This document shows, one piece after another, positions 8,584 to 16,332 of a stretch of DNA of 35,530 nucleotides. Each line of letters begins with the position of its first letter. The stretch's first letter is position 1. Both the position numbers and the translations under genes were made by a program. This DNA comes from Candidatus Muproteobacteria bacterium (GTDB taxonomy: Bacteria > Pseudomonadota > Gammaproteobacteria > Acidiferrobacterales > SPGG2): assembly GCA_003251795.1 (NCBI GenBank), contig QKEI01000049.1, positions 1 to 35,530 of the forward strand. The letters run 5' to 3'. The notes below the pieces were generated by a model, which saw only the letters and a list, made by a program, of their open reading frames with translations, was not told where the DNA came from and made no database searches.

Positions 8584-8695
8584 CGAGATGCCGGAGCGAT
8601 TGCAAATCGCTTGTTCCTGCCCGAGCTGGGCGGTGTACTCGCGTTCCCAGGCAGCGTTCGAAACCGGGCAGCGGGAGCTGTAAGGGTTGCCGGCT

Positions 8696-8710
8696 CATAT
8701 CGCTCTCCTT
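8696..8710 (-). promoter_or_regulatory. strong ribosome binding site and ATG out of frame with the mutase
   Basis: On the minus strand AAGGAG (8710-8705) sits 6 bases before an ATG (8698-8696), and it overlaps the stop of the B12-binding subunit gene. This is where the mutase should start, but the ATG frame is one off from the mutase frame and soon loses any family similarity. It decides that the annotated GTG 8583 start is a fallback. Confidence 0.6.
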
Positions 8711-9138
8711 CAAGCGCTTTGCATTGACCGCGCCGCGGCAGCCAAGCGCGTGACCTCACTGATGATCTCGTGACGCGCGGCGCCGGGGTGAAACACCCGG
8801 CTGACGCCCGCCGCAAGCAAGCCCGGTTCGTCTTCGGCCGGAACGATGCCGCCGACCACGACCTTGATATGCGCCAGCCCGGCGTCGCGCAGTGCCGCGA
8901 TGAGCTTCGGCACCAGCCGATGATCAGTAGCGAGTGTGCTCACGCCGATGATGTCTACGTCTTCTTCCAGCGCCAGCTTCACGATCACCGGTATTTCCTG
9001 CCACGGTCCCGTGTAGACTACCTCCATGCCGGCGTCGCGCAGGAATGCGGCGACGATGCGACTACCGCGGTCGTGGCCGTCGAGCCCTACCTTGGTGACC
9101 AGTATCTTGGGTGGGCGTGCGTGTGCGGGCGTGGTCAT
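8710..9138 (-). CDS. B12-binding small subunit of acyl-CoA mutase
   Basis: 142 residues from ATG 9138. The adjacent TetR stop overlaps this ATG (ATGA), which favours it over upstream starts. It is a complete cobalamin-binding Rossmann domain: KILVTKVGLDGHDRG contains the DxHxxG motif whose histidine replaces the lower ligand of the cofactor, followed by GVSTLATDH (the SxL segment) and KVVVGGIVPAED (the GG segment). It is equivalent to the C-terminal domain of methylmalonyl-CoA mutase or to the small subunits of isobutyryl- and 2-hydroxyisobutyryl-CoA mutases. It should pair with the large subunit encoded next. Translational coupling to the regulator upstream suggests one transcript. Confidence 0.93.
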   Translation of the reverse strand: MTTPAHARPPKILVTKVGLDGHDRGSRIVAAFLRDAGMEVVYTGPWQEIPVIVKLALEEDVDIIGVSTLATDHRLVPKLIAALRDAGLAHIKVVVGGIVPAEDEPGLLAAGVSRVFHPGAARHEIISEVTRLAAAARSMQSA

Positions 9139-9722
9139 GTTTGGTTTTCCCCGCCATACAACGCGCGCAAGAGTTCCATAGCGATGATGCGCGGCGGATC
9201 TCCCCCCGGCCGGTACCATGTCTGCGCCCAGTTAAGCGCGCCTAGCAGCAGCAGGCGGAAATAATGTCGATCCACCTCAGGCGGCAACTCGAGCTCAGCA
9301 ACCAGTTGCTTGAAGCGCACTTCATATTGGTCGCGCAAGGCGATCAGGCGCCGCTGCGACGGGCCCGTGTTATCCGGGACTACGCGCAGAACCACCTGCG
9401 CATAGTCGCTTTGATCGAGCAGCATTTCCAAGTGGGCGATGCACGCCGCCTGCAGACGCTGCTGCGGCTGTCGCTGCGCCTGCACCGCCGCATCGACTCT
9501 TTCGGCGATGCGACGTACGCCTTCTTCGTATACCGTCAGCAACAGCTCGTCTTTGGACGGAAAGTGGTAATAGATTGAACCCGGCAACATGCCTACAGCG
9601 CGGGCGATGTCACGCATGGAGGTGGCATGGTAGCCGTGCGCGCGGAACAAACGGGCCGCGGCGTCGAGTAACTGTAACCGGCGGTTATCCTGCCGTGGGC
9701 CGGTAGTGGCGGTATTGGACAT
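9135..9722 (-). CDS. TetR/AcrR-family transcriptional regulator
   Basis: 195 residues from ATG 9722. The frame extends 14 codons upstream, but those codons cover the presumed operator. The N-terminal helix-turn-helix region (RRLQLLDAAARLFRAHGYHATSMRDIARAVGM split over two helices, then GSIYYHFPSKDELLLTVYEEG) is unmistakably TetR type. The C-terminal part (residues about 80-195) is helical and ligand-binding, and resembles acyl-CoA or fatty-acid responsive members. It is the first gene of the mutase operon, overlapping the small subunit by 4 bases, so it probably represses its own operon until an acyl-CoA effector binds. The effector is an inference. Confidence 0.93.
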   Translation of the reverse strand: MSNTATTGPRQDNRRLQLLDAAARLFRAHGYHATSMRDIARAVGMLPGSIYYHFPSKDELLLTVYEEGVRRIAERVDAAVQAQRQPQQRLQAACIAHLEMLLDQSDYAQVVLRVVPDNTGPSQRRLIALRDQYEVRFKQLVAELELPPEVDRHYFRLLLLGALNWAQTWYRPGGDPPRIIAMELLRALYGGENQT

Positions 9723-9738
9723 GAGATAGGGCTTTAAC

Positions 9739-9752
9739 CAAACGGCCGTTTG
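9739..9752. promoter_or_regulatory. TetR-type operator palindrome
   Basis: Perfect 14-bp palindrome CAAACGGCCGTTTG, 17 bases upstream of the TetR ATG. AT-rich flanks add two matching pairs beyond one mismatch. AAACG-type half sites are common in TetR regulators of fatty-acid and acyl-CoA genes, so autoregulation is likely. Confidence 0.6.
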
Positions 9753-9815
9753 TTTTTCTAACACCCTGCATCGCCACTGTCAACGCTACGGCGACCCGCT
9801 AGTATCGATGGGGCA

Positions 9816-9835
9816 CTGAAACAGCGTCGTTTCAG
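9816..9835. promoter_or_regulatory. inverted repeat in the tetR/acyl-CoA synthetase divergent region
   Basis: CTGAAAC (9816-9822), 6-base gap, GTTTCAG (9829-9835). The GAAAC/GTTTC half sites resemble operators of PsrA-like TetR regulators of fatty-acid genes. It is about 190 bases before the synthetase start and about 100 before tetR. The binding protein is unknown; the local TetR could use it, but its half site differs from the palindrome at 9739. Confidence 0.35.
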
Positions 9836-9982
9836 CAACGCACGGCTGCTCAAGTTCGCACCGGCGTCGATGCAGGAAGGTGAGCGGTCGACTGGCAGGG
9901 TCCCAGGCGGCACAAACGCCCGCACGTCCGTCGAGTGCTATTGCAAACTCTTATTAGATCGGACAGAGTTAATTGCTTTAGC

Positions 9983-9997
9983 GTTGCCTCCGGCAAC
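9983..9997 (+). promoter_or_regulatory. leader hairpin before the acyl-CoA synthetase
   Basis: GTTGCC-TCC-GGCAAC, a 6-bp stem with a 3-base loop, about 24 bases before the ATG at 10021. The rest of 9765-10020 shows no gene and no convincing promoter hexamer pair. Confidence 0.25.
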
Positions 9998-10020
9998 CTG
10001 GTGATGTCGAGAGCAAGAAT

Positions 10021-12015
10021 ATGAATGATGCCGGCAGCAGTTACGCCACGAGTCCGGTTATGAGCGACGGATCCGGGCAGCTGGACACATTCCCCAAGTT
10101 GTTGCTGGATCGGGCCAAGAACTTAGGCTCGAAACCGGCGATTCGCGAGAAAGATTACGGGATTTGGCAGACTTGGACCTGGAGCCAAGTGGCCGATGAG
10201 GTGCGCGCGTTTGCTTGCGGGCTCGCTGCCAAGGGCTTCGAGCGCGGCGACAAGATCGCCATCATCGGTGACAATCGGCCGCGATTGTACTGGGCCATGT
10301 GCGCCGCCCAGTCCCTGGGCGGTATTCCGGTACCCATGTACCAGGATTCGGTCGCGCAGGAGCTGCAATATGTCGTGGAACATGCCGAGGTGCGTTTTGC
10401 CGTCGCCGAGGATCAGGAGCAGGTCGACAAGCTGATCGAGATCAGGGAGCGTTACCCGAATCTCGAGCTCATTATCTACGATGATGCCCGTGGCCTGCGA
10501 AGCTACTCGCAGGAGTACCTCTACGCTTTCGAAGACATCCTGGAGCTTGGCCGCCGCTTCGACGCCGATCACCCCGGGTTCTTCCTGGATCAGGTGCACA
10601 CCGGTCGCGGCGCCGACACTTCCGTCATTCTCTACACCTCGGGCACGACCGGTACGCCCAAGGGCGTGGTGCTGACGCACGATAATGTCTTAATCAGCGC
10701 CCGCAACGGCATCGAGCGTGACCAGCTCGGTCAGGACGAAGACGTGCTCGCATACCTGCCTATGGCCTGGGTGGGCGACCATGTGTATTCCTACGCGGAG
10801 TCATATGTCGCCGGCTTTTGCGTCAGCTGTCCGGAGAGCAGCGCGACCGTGCTGAACGACTTGCGCGAGGTCGGGCCGACCTTTTTCTTCGCGCCGCCAC
10901 GCATCTACGAGAACATACTCACGACCGTGATGATTCGCATGGAGGACGCCGGCTGGCTGAAGCGCAAAGTCTTTCACTACTTCATGGCTCTTGCGCGACG
11001 CGTCGGCAGCCGGATTCTCGATCGCAAGCCGGTCGCGCTCAAGGACCGGCTGCTTTACAAGCTAGGTAACTTGCTGGTCTATGGGCCGCTGAAGAACACC
11101 CTCGGTTTCTCGCGCATTCGTCTGGGTTATACGGCGGGGGAAGCCATTGGCCCGGATATCTTTGATTTTTACCGCTCGCTGGGTATCAACATCAAGCAGC
11201 TGTACGGGCAGACGGAGGCGTCGGTGTTTGTCACCATGCACCCGGACGGCGAGGTGAGACTCGACACCGTCGGCACCGCGGCTCCGCAGGTGGAAATCAA
11301 GATCGCGGACAATGGCGAGGTGATGTACCGCAGCCCGGGCGTATTTCAGTGCTATTACAAGAATCCCGAGGCCACCGCCGAGACCAAGACGGAAGACGGC
11401 TGGGTGCACACGGGGGACGCCGGTTACCTCGACGCGGATGGACACCTGAAGATCATTGACCGTGCCAAGGACGTGGGCAAGCTCAACGACGGTTCGATAT
11501 TTGCCCCGAAATACATCGAGAACAAGCTCAAGTTCTTTCCCTATATTAAGGAAGCGGTCGCCTTCGGCGATGGACGCGATTACACCGTCGCCTTTCTCAA
11601 CATCGACCTCGAGGCCGTCGGTAACTGGGCCGAGCGTCGCAACATACCGTACGCCAGTTACCAGGATCTGGCCGCTCGCAAGGAGGTTTACGATCTACTG
11701 CAGGGCTGCGTAGAGCAGGTCAACCGCGACCTTGCCGCAGATCCGCATGTCGCTTCATCGCAAATCAGGCGTTTTCTGATATTGCATAAGGAGCTCGACG
11801 CCGACGATGGCGAGCTCACACGCACACGCAAGGTACGCCGACGCTTCGTTGCCGATCGCTACGACAAGCTGGTTGAGGCACTCTACTCGGGCGACACGCA
11901 TTGCGAGATCGCGAGCGAGGTCACCTTCGAGGACGGGCGCAAGGGCTCGCTGCGTGCCGATCTGGCTATTCGTGACGTGAGCCCGGTCGAGCGGTTATCA
12001 GACGCCGCCGATTAG
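10021..12015 (+). CDS. long-chain-type acyl-CoA synthetase (AMP-binding)
   Basis: 664 residues, the length of the large FadD15/long-chain ACS type. Motifs in order: P-loop YTSGTTGTPKGV (about residue 205), LPMAWVGDHVYSYAESY, LGYTAGEAIGPDIFDFYRS, YGQTEAS (A5), GWVHTGDAGYLDADGHLKIIDRAKD (A7-A8), and a C-terminal GELTRTRKVRR that supplies the late lysine. It activates a carboxylic acid to its CoA thioester through an acyl-adenylate. It is the first gene of a long plus-strand run and stops 13 bases before livG. Synthetases of this kind often precede LIV-type transporters in proteobacteria, which suggests that it activates the imported compound. Confidence 0.92.
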   Translation: MNDAGSSYATSPVMSDGSGQLDTFPKLLLDRAKNLGSKPAIREKDYGIWQTWTWSQVADEVRAFACGLAAKGFERGDKIAIIGDNRPRLYWAMCAAQSLGGIPVPMYQDSVAQELQYVVEHAEVRFAVAEDQEQVDKLIEIRERYPNLELIIYDDARGLRSYSQEYLYAFEDILELGRRFDADHPGFFLDQVHTGRGADTSVILYTSGTTGTPKGVVLTHDNVLISARNGIERDQLGQDEDVLAYLPMAWVGDHVYSYAESYVAGFCVSCPESSATVLNDLREVGPTFFFAPPRIYENILTTVMIRMEDAGWLKRKVFHYFMALARRVGSRILDRKPVALKDRLLYKLGNLLVYGPLKNTLGFSRIRLGYTAGEAIGPDIFDFYRSLGINIKQLYGQTEASVFVTMHPDGEVRLDTVGTAAPQVEIKIADNGEVMYRSPGVFQCYYKNPEATAETKTEDGWVHTGDAGYLDADGHLKIIDRAKDVGKLNDGSIFAPKYIENKLKFFPYIKEAVAFGDGRDYTVAFLNIDLEAVGNWAERRNIPYASYQDLAARKEVYDLLQGCVEQVNRDLAADPHVASSQIRRFLILHKELDADDGELTRTRKVRRRFVADRYDKLVEALYSGDTHCEIASEVTFEDGRKGSLRADLAIRDVSPVERLSDAAD

Positions 12016-12028
12016 AAGAGAGGCGATC

Positions 12029-12817
12029 TTGACCAGCGCCAGGCAACTCGGAGATATCCTGCTCAAGGTCGAGGATGTCAGTCTGTCATTCGGCGGCGTC
12101 AAGGCGCTCGAGCACGTCAGCTTTGACGTGCGCGAACGCGAGATCCGGGCGATCATCGGACCCAACGGTGCCGGCAAGAGCTCGATGCTCAATGTGATCA
12201 ACGGCTTCTACCAGCCGCAGGAAGGCACGATCATGTATCGGGGGCGATCACACAGACACATGCGCCCGCACGAGGCAGCCTCCGAGGGAATCGCACGCAC
12301 ATTCCAGAACATCGCGCTGTTCAGGGGCATGAGTACGCTCGATAATCTCATGACCGGGCGTAACCTCAAGATGAAGAAGAACCTCCTATGGCAAGCGCTC
12401 TACCTTGGGCCGGCACGGCGCGAGGAAATCGAGCACCGCGAGTTCGTCGAACATATCATCGATTTTCTCGAGATCCAGGCGATTCGCAAAACGCCTGTCG
12501 GCCGACTGCCCTACGGGTTGCAAAAACGCGTCGAGCTCGGCCGCGCGCTGGCGGCCGAGCCGAGTTTGCTGTTGCTTGACGAACCCATGGCGGGAATGAA
12601 CACAGAAGAGAAAGAGGATATGTGCCGCTTCGTGCTCGATGTTAACGATGAGTTCGGTACGACCATCATATTGATTGAGCACGATATGGGTGTGGTGATG
12701 GATATCTCGGACCGCGTGGTGGTGCTGGACTACGGGCGCAAGATCGCCGACGGCATGCCGGATGATGTGCGCACGAACTCGGAAGTCATCGAGGCCTATC
12801 TCGGTGTAATGCACTAG
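12029..12817 (+). CDS. LIV-type ABC transporter ATPase (LivG-like)
   Basis: 262 residues from TTG 12029, supported by AGAGAGG a few bases upstream. Walker A is GPNGAGKSS (about 44-52), the Q-loop region TFQNIALF, the signature LPYGLQKRVELGRAL (about 160-174, with PYG in place of LSGGQ), Walker B LLLLDEP (about 179-185), and the switch histidine in LIEHDMGVVMDISD. The long insertion between Q-loop and signature and the C-terminal EVIEAYLG are LivG traits. It pairs with the LivF-like ATPase at 16333 to drive the importer formed by the next two genes. Confidence 0.93.
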   Translation: MTSARQLGDILLKVEDVSLSFGGVKALEHVSFDVREREIRAIIGPNGAGKSSMLNVINGFYQPQEGTIMYRGRSHRHMRPHEAASEGIARTFQNIALFRGMSTLDNLMTGRNLKMKKNLLWQALYLGPARREEIEHREFVEHIIDFLEIQAIRKTPVGRLPYGLQKRVELGRALAAEPSLLLLDEPMAGMNTEEKEDMCRFVLDVNDEFGTTIILIEHDMGVVMDISDRVVVLDYGRKIADGMPDDVRTNSEVIEAYLGVMH

Positions 12818-12831
12818 CAGGTACTCAGACG

Positions 12832-13767
12832 ATGCAGGTCTTATATGCTTTTCTTGTCGGGCCGTTCGTGCAGATGGGGCAGGCACCGGTGTTTTTTGCT
12901 GAGGTTGTAATCAATGGCTTGTTGACCGGAGTGATGTACTCACTGGTGGCGCTTGGGTTTGTGTTGATCTACAAGGCCTCCGGCACCTTCAACTTCGCTC
13001 AGGGCGTGATGGTGTTGTTTGCCGCGCTCACACTGGTTGGCCTCATGGAACATGGCGTGCCCGTGTGGCTCGCGCTGATCCTGACGGTCGCGGTGATGGT
13101 CGTGCTCGCCTTCGCGATCGAGCGGCTGATGTTACGCCCACTGATAAACCAGGAGCAGATCATCTTGTTCATGGCGACCATCGGCCTGACTTTCTTTCTT
13201 GAAGGCTTCGGCGAGTTGCTCTGGGGCAGTAATGTCAAGAGACTGGACATCGGCGTCCCCGATCGATCGTTTGAAGTGGGCGGCATGCTGTTGAATCAAT
13301 TCGACTTGTTTGCCGCGGCCATCGGCGCTGCGCTAGTCGCCGGGCTCGCGGTGTTCTTTCAGAAGACGCCGATCGGCCGTGCTTTGCGCGCGGTGGCCGA
13401 TGACCATCAGGCGGCGCTCTCCGTCGGTATTCCACTGAAGACCATCTGGGTGGTCGTCTGGTCGGTAGCCGGCATTGTCGCCATGGTCGCCGGTATCATG
13501 TGGGGCGCGAAAAGCGGCGTGCAGTTCTCTCTGTCGTTGATTGCGTTGAAGGCGCTGCCGGTGCTGATCCTCGGCGGTTTCACCTCTGTGCCGGGCGCGA
13601 TTATCGGCGGGTTGATTATCGGCGTCGGCGAAAAGGTCGCGGAGGTTTACTGGGGACCGCTCGTCGGTGGTGCCATCGAGAACTGGTTCGCTTATGTGCT
13701 GGCGCTCGTGTTTCTGCTATTTCGCCCGCAAGGGTTGTTCGGCGAGCGCATCATCGAGAGAGTGTGA
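12832..13767 (+). CDS. LIV-type ABC transporter permease (LivH-like)
   Basis: 311 residues, strongly hydrophobic with about eight membrane segments. The LivH signature regions are present: GVMYSLVALGFVLIYKASG near residue 35, FNFAQGVMVLFAA, RALRAVADDHQAALSVGI (the cytoplasmic coupling loop facing an ATPase), and the C-terminal LVFLLFRPQGLFGERI. It forms the inner-membrane channel with LivM. The gene is 14 bases after livG. Confidence 0.93.
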   Translation: MQVLYAFLVGPFVQMGQAPVFFAEVVINGLLTGVMYSLVALGFVLIYKASGTFNFAQGVMVLFAALTLVGLMEHGVPVWLALILTVAVMVVLAFAIERLMLRPLINQEQIILFMATIGLTFFLEGFGELLWGSNVKRLDIGVPDRSFEVGGMLLNQFDLFAAAIGAALVAGLAVFFQKTPIGRALRAVADDHQAALSVGIPLKTIWVVVWSVAGIVAMVAGIMWGAKSGVQFSLSLIALKALPVLILGGFTSVPGAIIGGLIIGVGEKVAEVYWGPLVGGAIENWFAYVLALVFLLFRPQGLFGERIIERV

Positions 13768-13815
13768 GGCGTTAGGTGTGAGGAGAAACTCCATGATAGT
13801 GATCACCTCACTCCT
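13763..13815. repeat. GTGTGAGG direct repeat and imperfect hairpin between livH and livM
   Basis: GTGTGAGG occurs at 13763-13770 and 13777-13784. AGGTGTGAGG (13774-13783) pairs 9 of 10 with CCTCACTCCT (13806-13815), giving a stem-loop in the 63-base gap between the permease genes. It resembles the small extragenic repeats of some proteobacteria and could stabilise the upstream mRNA. Confidence 0.4.
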
Positions 13816-13830
13816 TACGTAGAGGCAGAC

Positions 13831-14907
13831 ATGCTGTACAGAGAAGCCGGACAATTCAAGACGAGCTACGCCGCCGATCAAGCCCTGCTACCGATCGTGC
13901 AGGATCGTTGGTTTCTGGCGGTGTTGTTGGCAATCGCCTATCTGGTAGTCCCGTTCGTTGCCGACGAGTACTGGTTGCAGGCGGTGCTGATCCCGTTCCT
14001 GGTGTTCTCCATGGCCGCGCTCGGGCTCAATCTGCTGACCGGCTATGCGGGGCAGGTAAGTCTTGGCACCGGCGGTTTCATGGCGGTCGGGGCCTACGCT
14101 ACTTACAAGATGGCTACGACCTTTCCGGATCTAAATATTCTTGTGATCTTCTTGCTTGCCGGGCTGATTGCGGCCGCGGTCGGTCTCATCTTCGGTATCC
14201 CGAGCCTGCGCATCAAAGGGTTCTATCTTGCGGTGGCAACGTTGGCAGCACAGTTTTTCCTCGGCTGGATGTTCAATAAGATCGGTTGGTTTTATAACGA
14301 CAATCCTTCAGGCACGATCACGGCACCGCCACGTTTGGTGATGGATTTCATGGTAACAGGTCCGCGGGCGACGGCTGAGGTGCGCTACATAGTGGCGCTG
14401 GTACTGGTCACGGTGTTTGCGCTGGCGGCGAAAAACCTCGTGCGCGGCCGCATCGGCCGCGCATGGATGGCGGTGCGCGACCGCGACATCGCCGCGGAGA
14501 TCATCGGCATTCGTCCATTCCAGACCAAGTTGCTGGCGTTCGCGATTTCTTCGTTCTATTGTGGGCTCGCGGGTGCCATGAGTCTGTTTCTGTGGCTCGG
14601 CAGCGCTGAGACCGAGGCCTGGGACATCAACGTGTCGTTTCAGGTGCTATTCATGGTTATCATCGGCGGACTGGGGAGCATACTGGGGTCGTTTCTCGGA
14701 GCGGCGTTCATCACGCTGGTGCCGATCTTCCTCACCAATGCCCCACAGATGTTCGGTGTGAACATGGCGACGGATCTGCAGAAGCATCTGGAGGTCATGA
14801 TTTTCGGCGGCCTGATCGTTTATTTCCTGATTGTCGAGCCTAACGGCTTTGCGCGGCTCTGGCAGATCACCAAGGAGAAGTTGCGCCGCTGGCCATTCCC
14901 GTACTGA
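13831..14907 (+). CDS. LIV-type ABC transporter permease (LivM-like)
   Basis: 358 residues with about nine membrane segments. LivM traits: the AALGLNLLTGYAGQVSLGTGGFMAVGAYA block near residue 65 (given here as AALGLNLLTGYAGQ then VSLGTGGFMAVGAY), IKGFYLAVATLAAQF, the coupling loop GRAWMAVRDRDIAAEIIGI, and the late MVIIGGLGSILGSFLGAAF. The N-terminal 30 residues (LYREAGQFKTSYAAD) are a cytoplasmic extension often seen in this subtype. It partners the LivH-like protein. Confidence 0.93.
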   Translation: MLYREAGQFKTSYAADQALLPIVQDRWFLAVLLAIAYLVVPFVADEYWLQAVLIPFLVFSMAALGLNLLTGYAGQVSLGTGGFMAVGAYATYKMATTFPDLNILVIFLLAGLIAAAVGLIFGIPSLRIKGFYLAVATLAAQFFLGWMFNKIGWFYNDNPSGTITAPPRLVMDFMVTGPRATAEVRYIVALVLVTVFALAAKNLVRGRIGRAWMAVRDRDIAAEIIGIRPFQTKLLAFAISSFYCGLAGAMSLFLWLGSAETEAWDINVSFQVLFMVIIGGLGSILGSFLGAAFITLVPIFLTNAPQMFGVNMATDLQKHLEVMIFGGLIVYFLIVEPNGFARLWQITKEKLRRWPFPY

Positions 14908-14999
14908 TGTGAGGTCCTTTGCGGCTGTGGTCAGGCGTGTTACAGTTTTCGGCCCCTAACAAGATATCGACCATCACGTCCCTTTCGTAGGAGGAGAAC

Positions 15000-16328
15000 A
15001 TGCTTAAGAAACTTGCGTTTACCGGGCTGGGTGCGCTCACGGCGCTCGTGGGGTTCTTGGCTCCCGCGGCCTACGCGCAGAACGAGCAGTTCATTCCCAT
15101 GCTGGTGTACCGCACCGGTCCGTACGCCCCCAGCGGCATACCGGTCGCTAACGGCTTTCGCGACTACTATACCCTCGTTAACAAGCGCGACGGCGGTATC
15201 AACGGCGTCAAAATCTCCTTCGAGGAGTGCGAGACGCAGTACAACACCAAGCTCGGCGTGGAGTGCTACGAGAAGCTGAAGAACAAGGGTCCTACCGGAG
15301 CGGCGTTGTTCAACCCGTACAGCACCGGTATTACCTACCAGCTCATTCCCAAGGCACCGGTCGACAAGATTCCGATCCTGTCCATGGGCTACGGCATGAC
15401 CGCGGCCGCCGACGGCACGGTATTTCCATACGTCTTCAATTTTCCGATGACCTACTGGGGTCAGGCGTCTGCATTCGTACGCTACGTGGCCAAGCAGGAA
15501 GGAGGATTTGAGAACCTCCGAGGCAGAAAGATTGCCCTGATCTACCACAACAGCGCCTACGGCAAGGAGCCAATCCCGACACTGGAGGTGCTATCCCAGA
15601 AGTACGGTTATAACCTCAAGCTCCTGGCGGTCGATCATCCCGGACAGGAGCAGGGCGCTACCTGGCTGCAGATCCGCCAGTATCGGCCCGACTGGATCTT
15701 CATGTGGGGCTGGGGCGTGATGAACCAGGTGGCCGTGAAGGAGGCCGCTTCCATCCGCTATCCCATGGATCATTTCATCGGCGTATGGTGGTCGGGTAGT
15801 GAGGCGGATGTGGTCCCCGCCGGCAAGGGCGCTATCGGTTACAAGGCCGGTGACTTTCATGGTACGGGTGCCGGTTTTCCAGTGCACAAGGACATCATCA
15901 AGTACGTGTACAACGGCAACGCGCAAGAGGCCAAGAACAACAATATCGGCGAGGTGCTCTACAACCGCGGTGTTGTCAACGCCATGTTTAGCGTCGAGGC
16001 GATCCGCACAGCCATGCAGAAGTACGGCAATAAGCCGCTCACCGGAGAGCAGGTGCGTTGGGGTCTGGAACATCTGCGAGTCACTGATAGTCACCTCAAG
16101 GCGCTCGGTATGGCCGACTTTACCCAACCGATTGAAGTGACCTGCTCGCGCCATAATGGTGTCGGCGGCCGTGTATACATCCAGCAGTGGGACGGCAACG
16201 GCTGGAAGAAAGCGAGCGACTGGCTAGAGCCGATCGAAGAGGTTGTATGGGAGCAGGTAAAACAGGCCTCAAAGAATTACGCTTTCGAGAATCGCATTAC
16301 GCCGCGCGTCTGCAGCGGGCAGAGTTGA
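15000..16328 (+). CDS. periplasmic substrate-binding protein of the LIV-type transporter
   Basis: 442 residues. A Sec signal peptide is clear: KK, a hydrophobic core, then a likely cleavage after AAYA before QNEQF (about residue 26). The mature protein has the periplasmic-binding type 1 fold: a YRTGPYAPSG N-terminal lobe loop, GYGMTAAADG, and the second-lobe ALIYHNSAYGKEPI and YRPDWIFMWGWGVMNQVA. An AGGAGG 5 bases before the ATG is the best ribosome binding site in the run, in keeping with the excess of binding protein that importers need. The subtype (QFIPMLVYRTGPYAPSGIP) is common next to acyl-CoA synthetases, not next to amino-acid genes, so the ligand is probably a carboxylate. No lipobox is seen. 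Confidence 0.92.
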   Translation: MLKKLAFTGLGALTALVGFLAPAAYAQNEQFIPMLVYRTGPYAPSGIPVANGFRDYYTLVNKRDGGINGVKISFEECETQYNTKLGVECYEKLKNKGPTGAALFNPYSTGITYQLIPKAPVDKIPILSMGYGMTAAADGTVFPYVFNFPMTYWGQASAFVRYVAKQEGGFENLRGRKIALIYHNSAYGKEPIPTLEVLSQKYGYNLKLLAVDHPGQEQGATWLQIRQYRPDWIFMWGWGVMNQVAVKEAASIRYPMDHFIGVWWSGSEADVVPAGKGAIGYKAGDFHGTGAGFPVHKDIIKYVYNGNAQEAKNNNIGEVLYNRGVVNAMFSVEAIRTAMQKYGNKPLTGEQVRWGLEHLRVTDSHLKALGMADFTQPIEVTCSRHNGVGGRVYIQQWDGNGWKKASDWLEPIEEVVWEQVKQASKNYAFENRITPRVCSGQS

Positions 16329-16332
16329 TCGC

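Noticed and set aside
9939-9970. Sigma70 promoter TTGCAA near 9941 for the acyl-CoA synthetase
   Set aside because: No -10 hexamer at an acceptable distance could be found.
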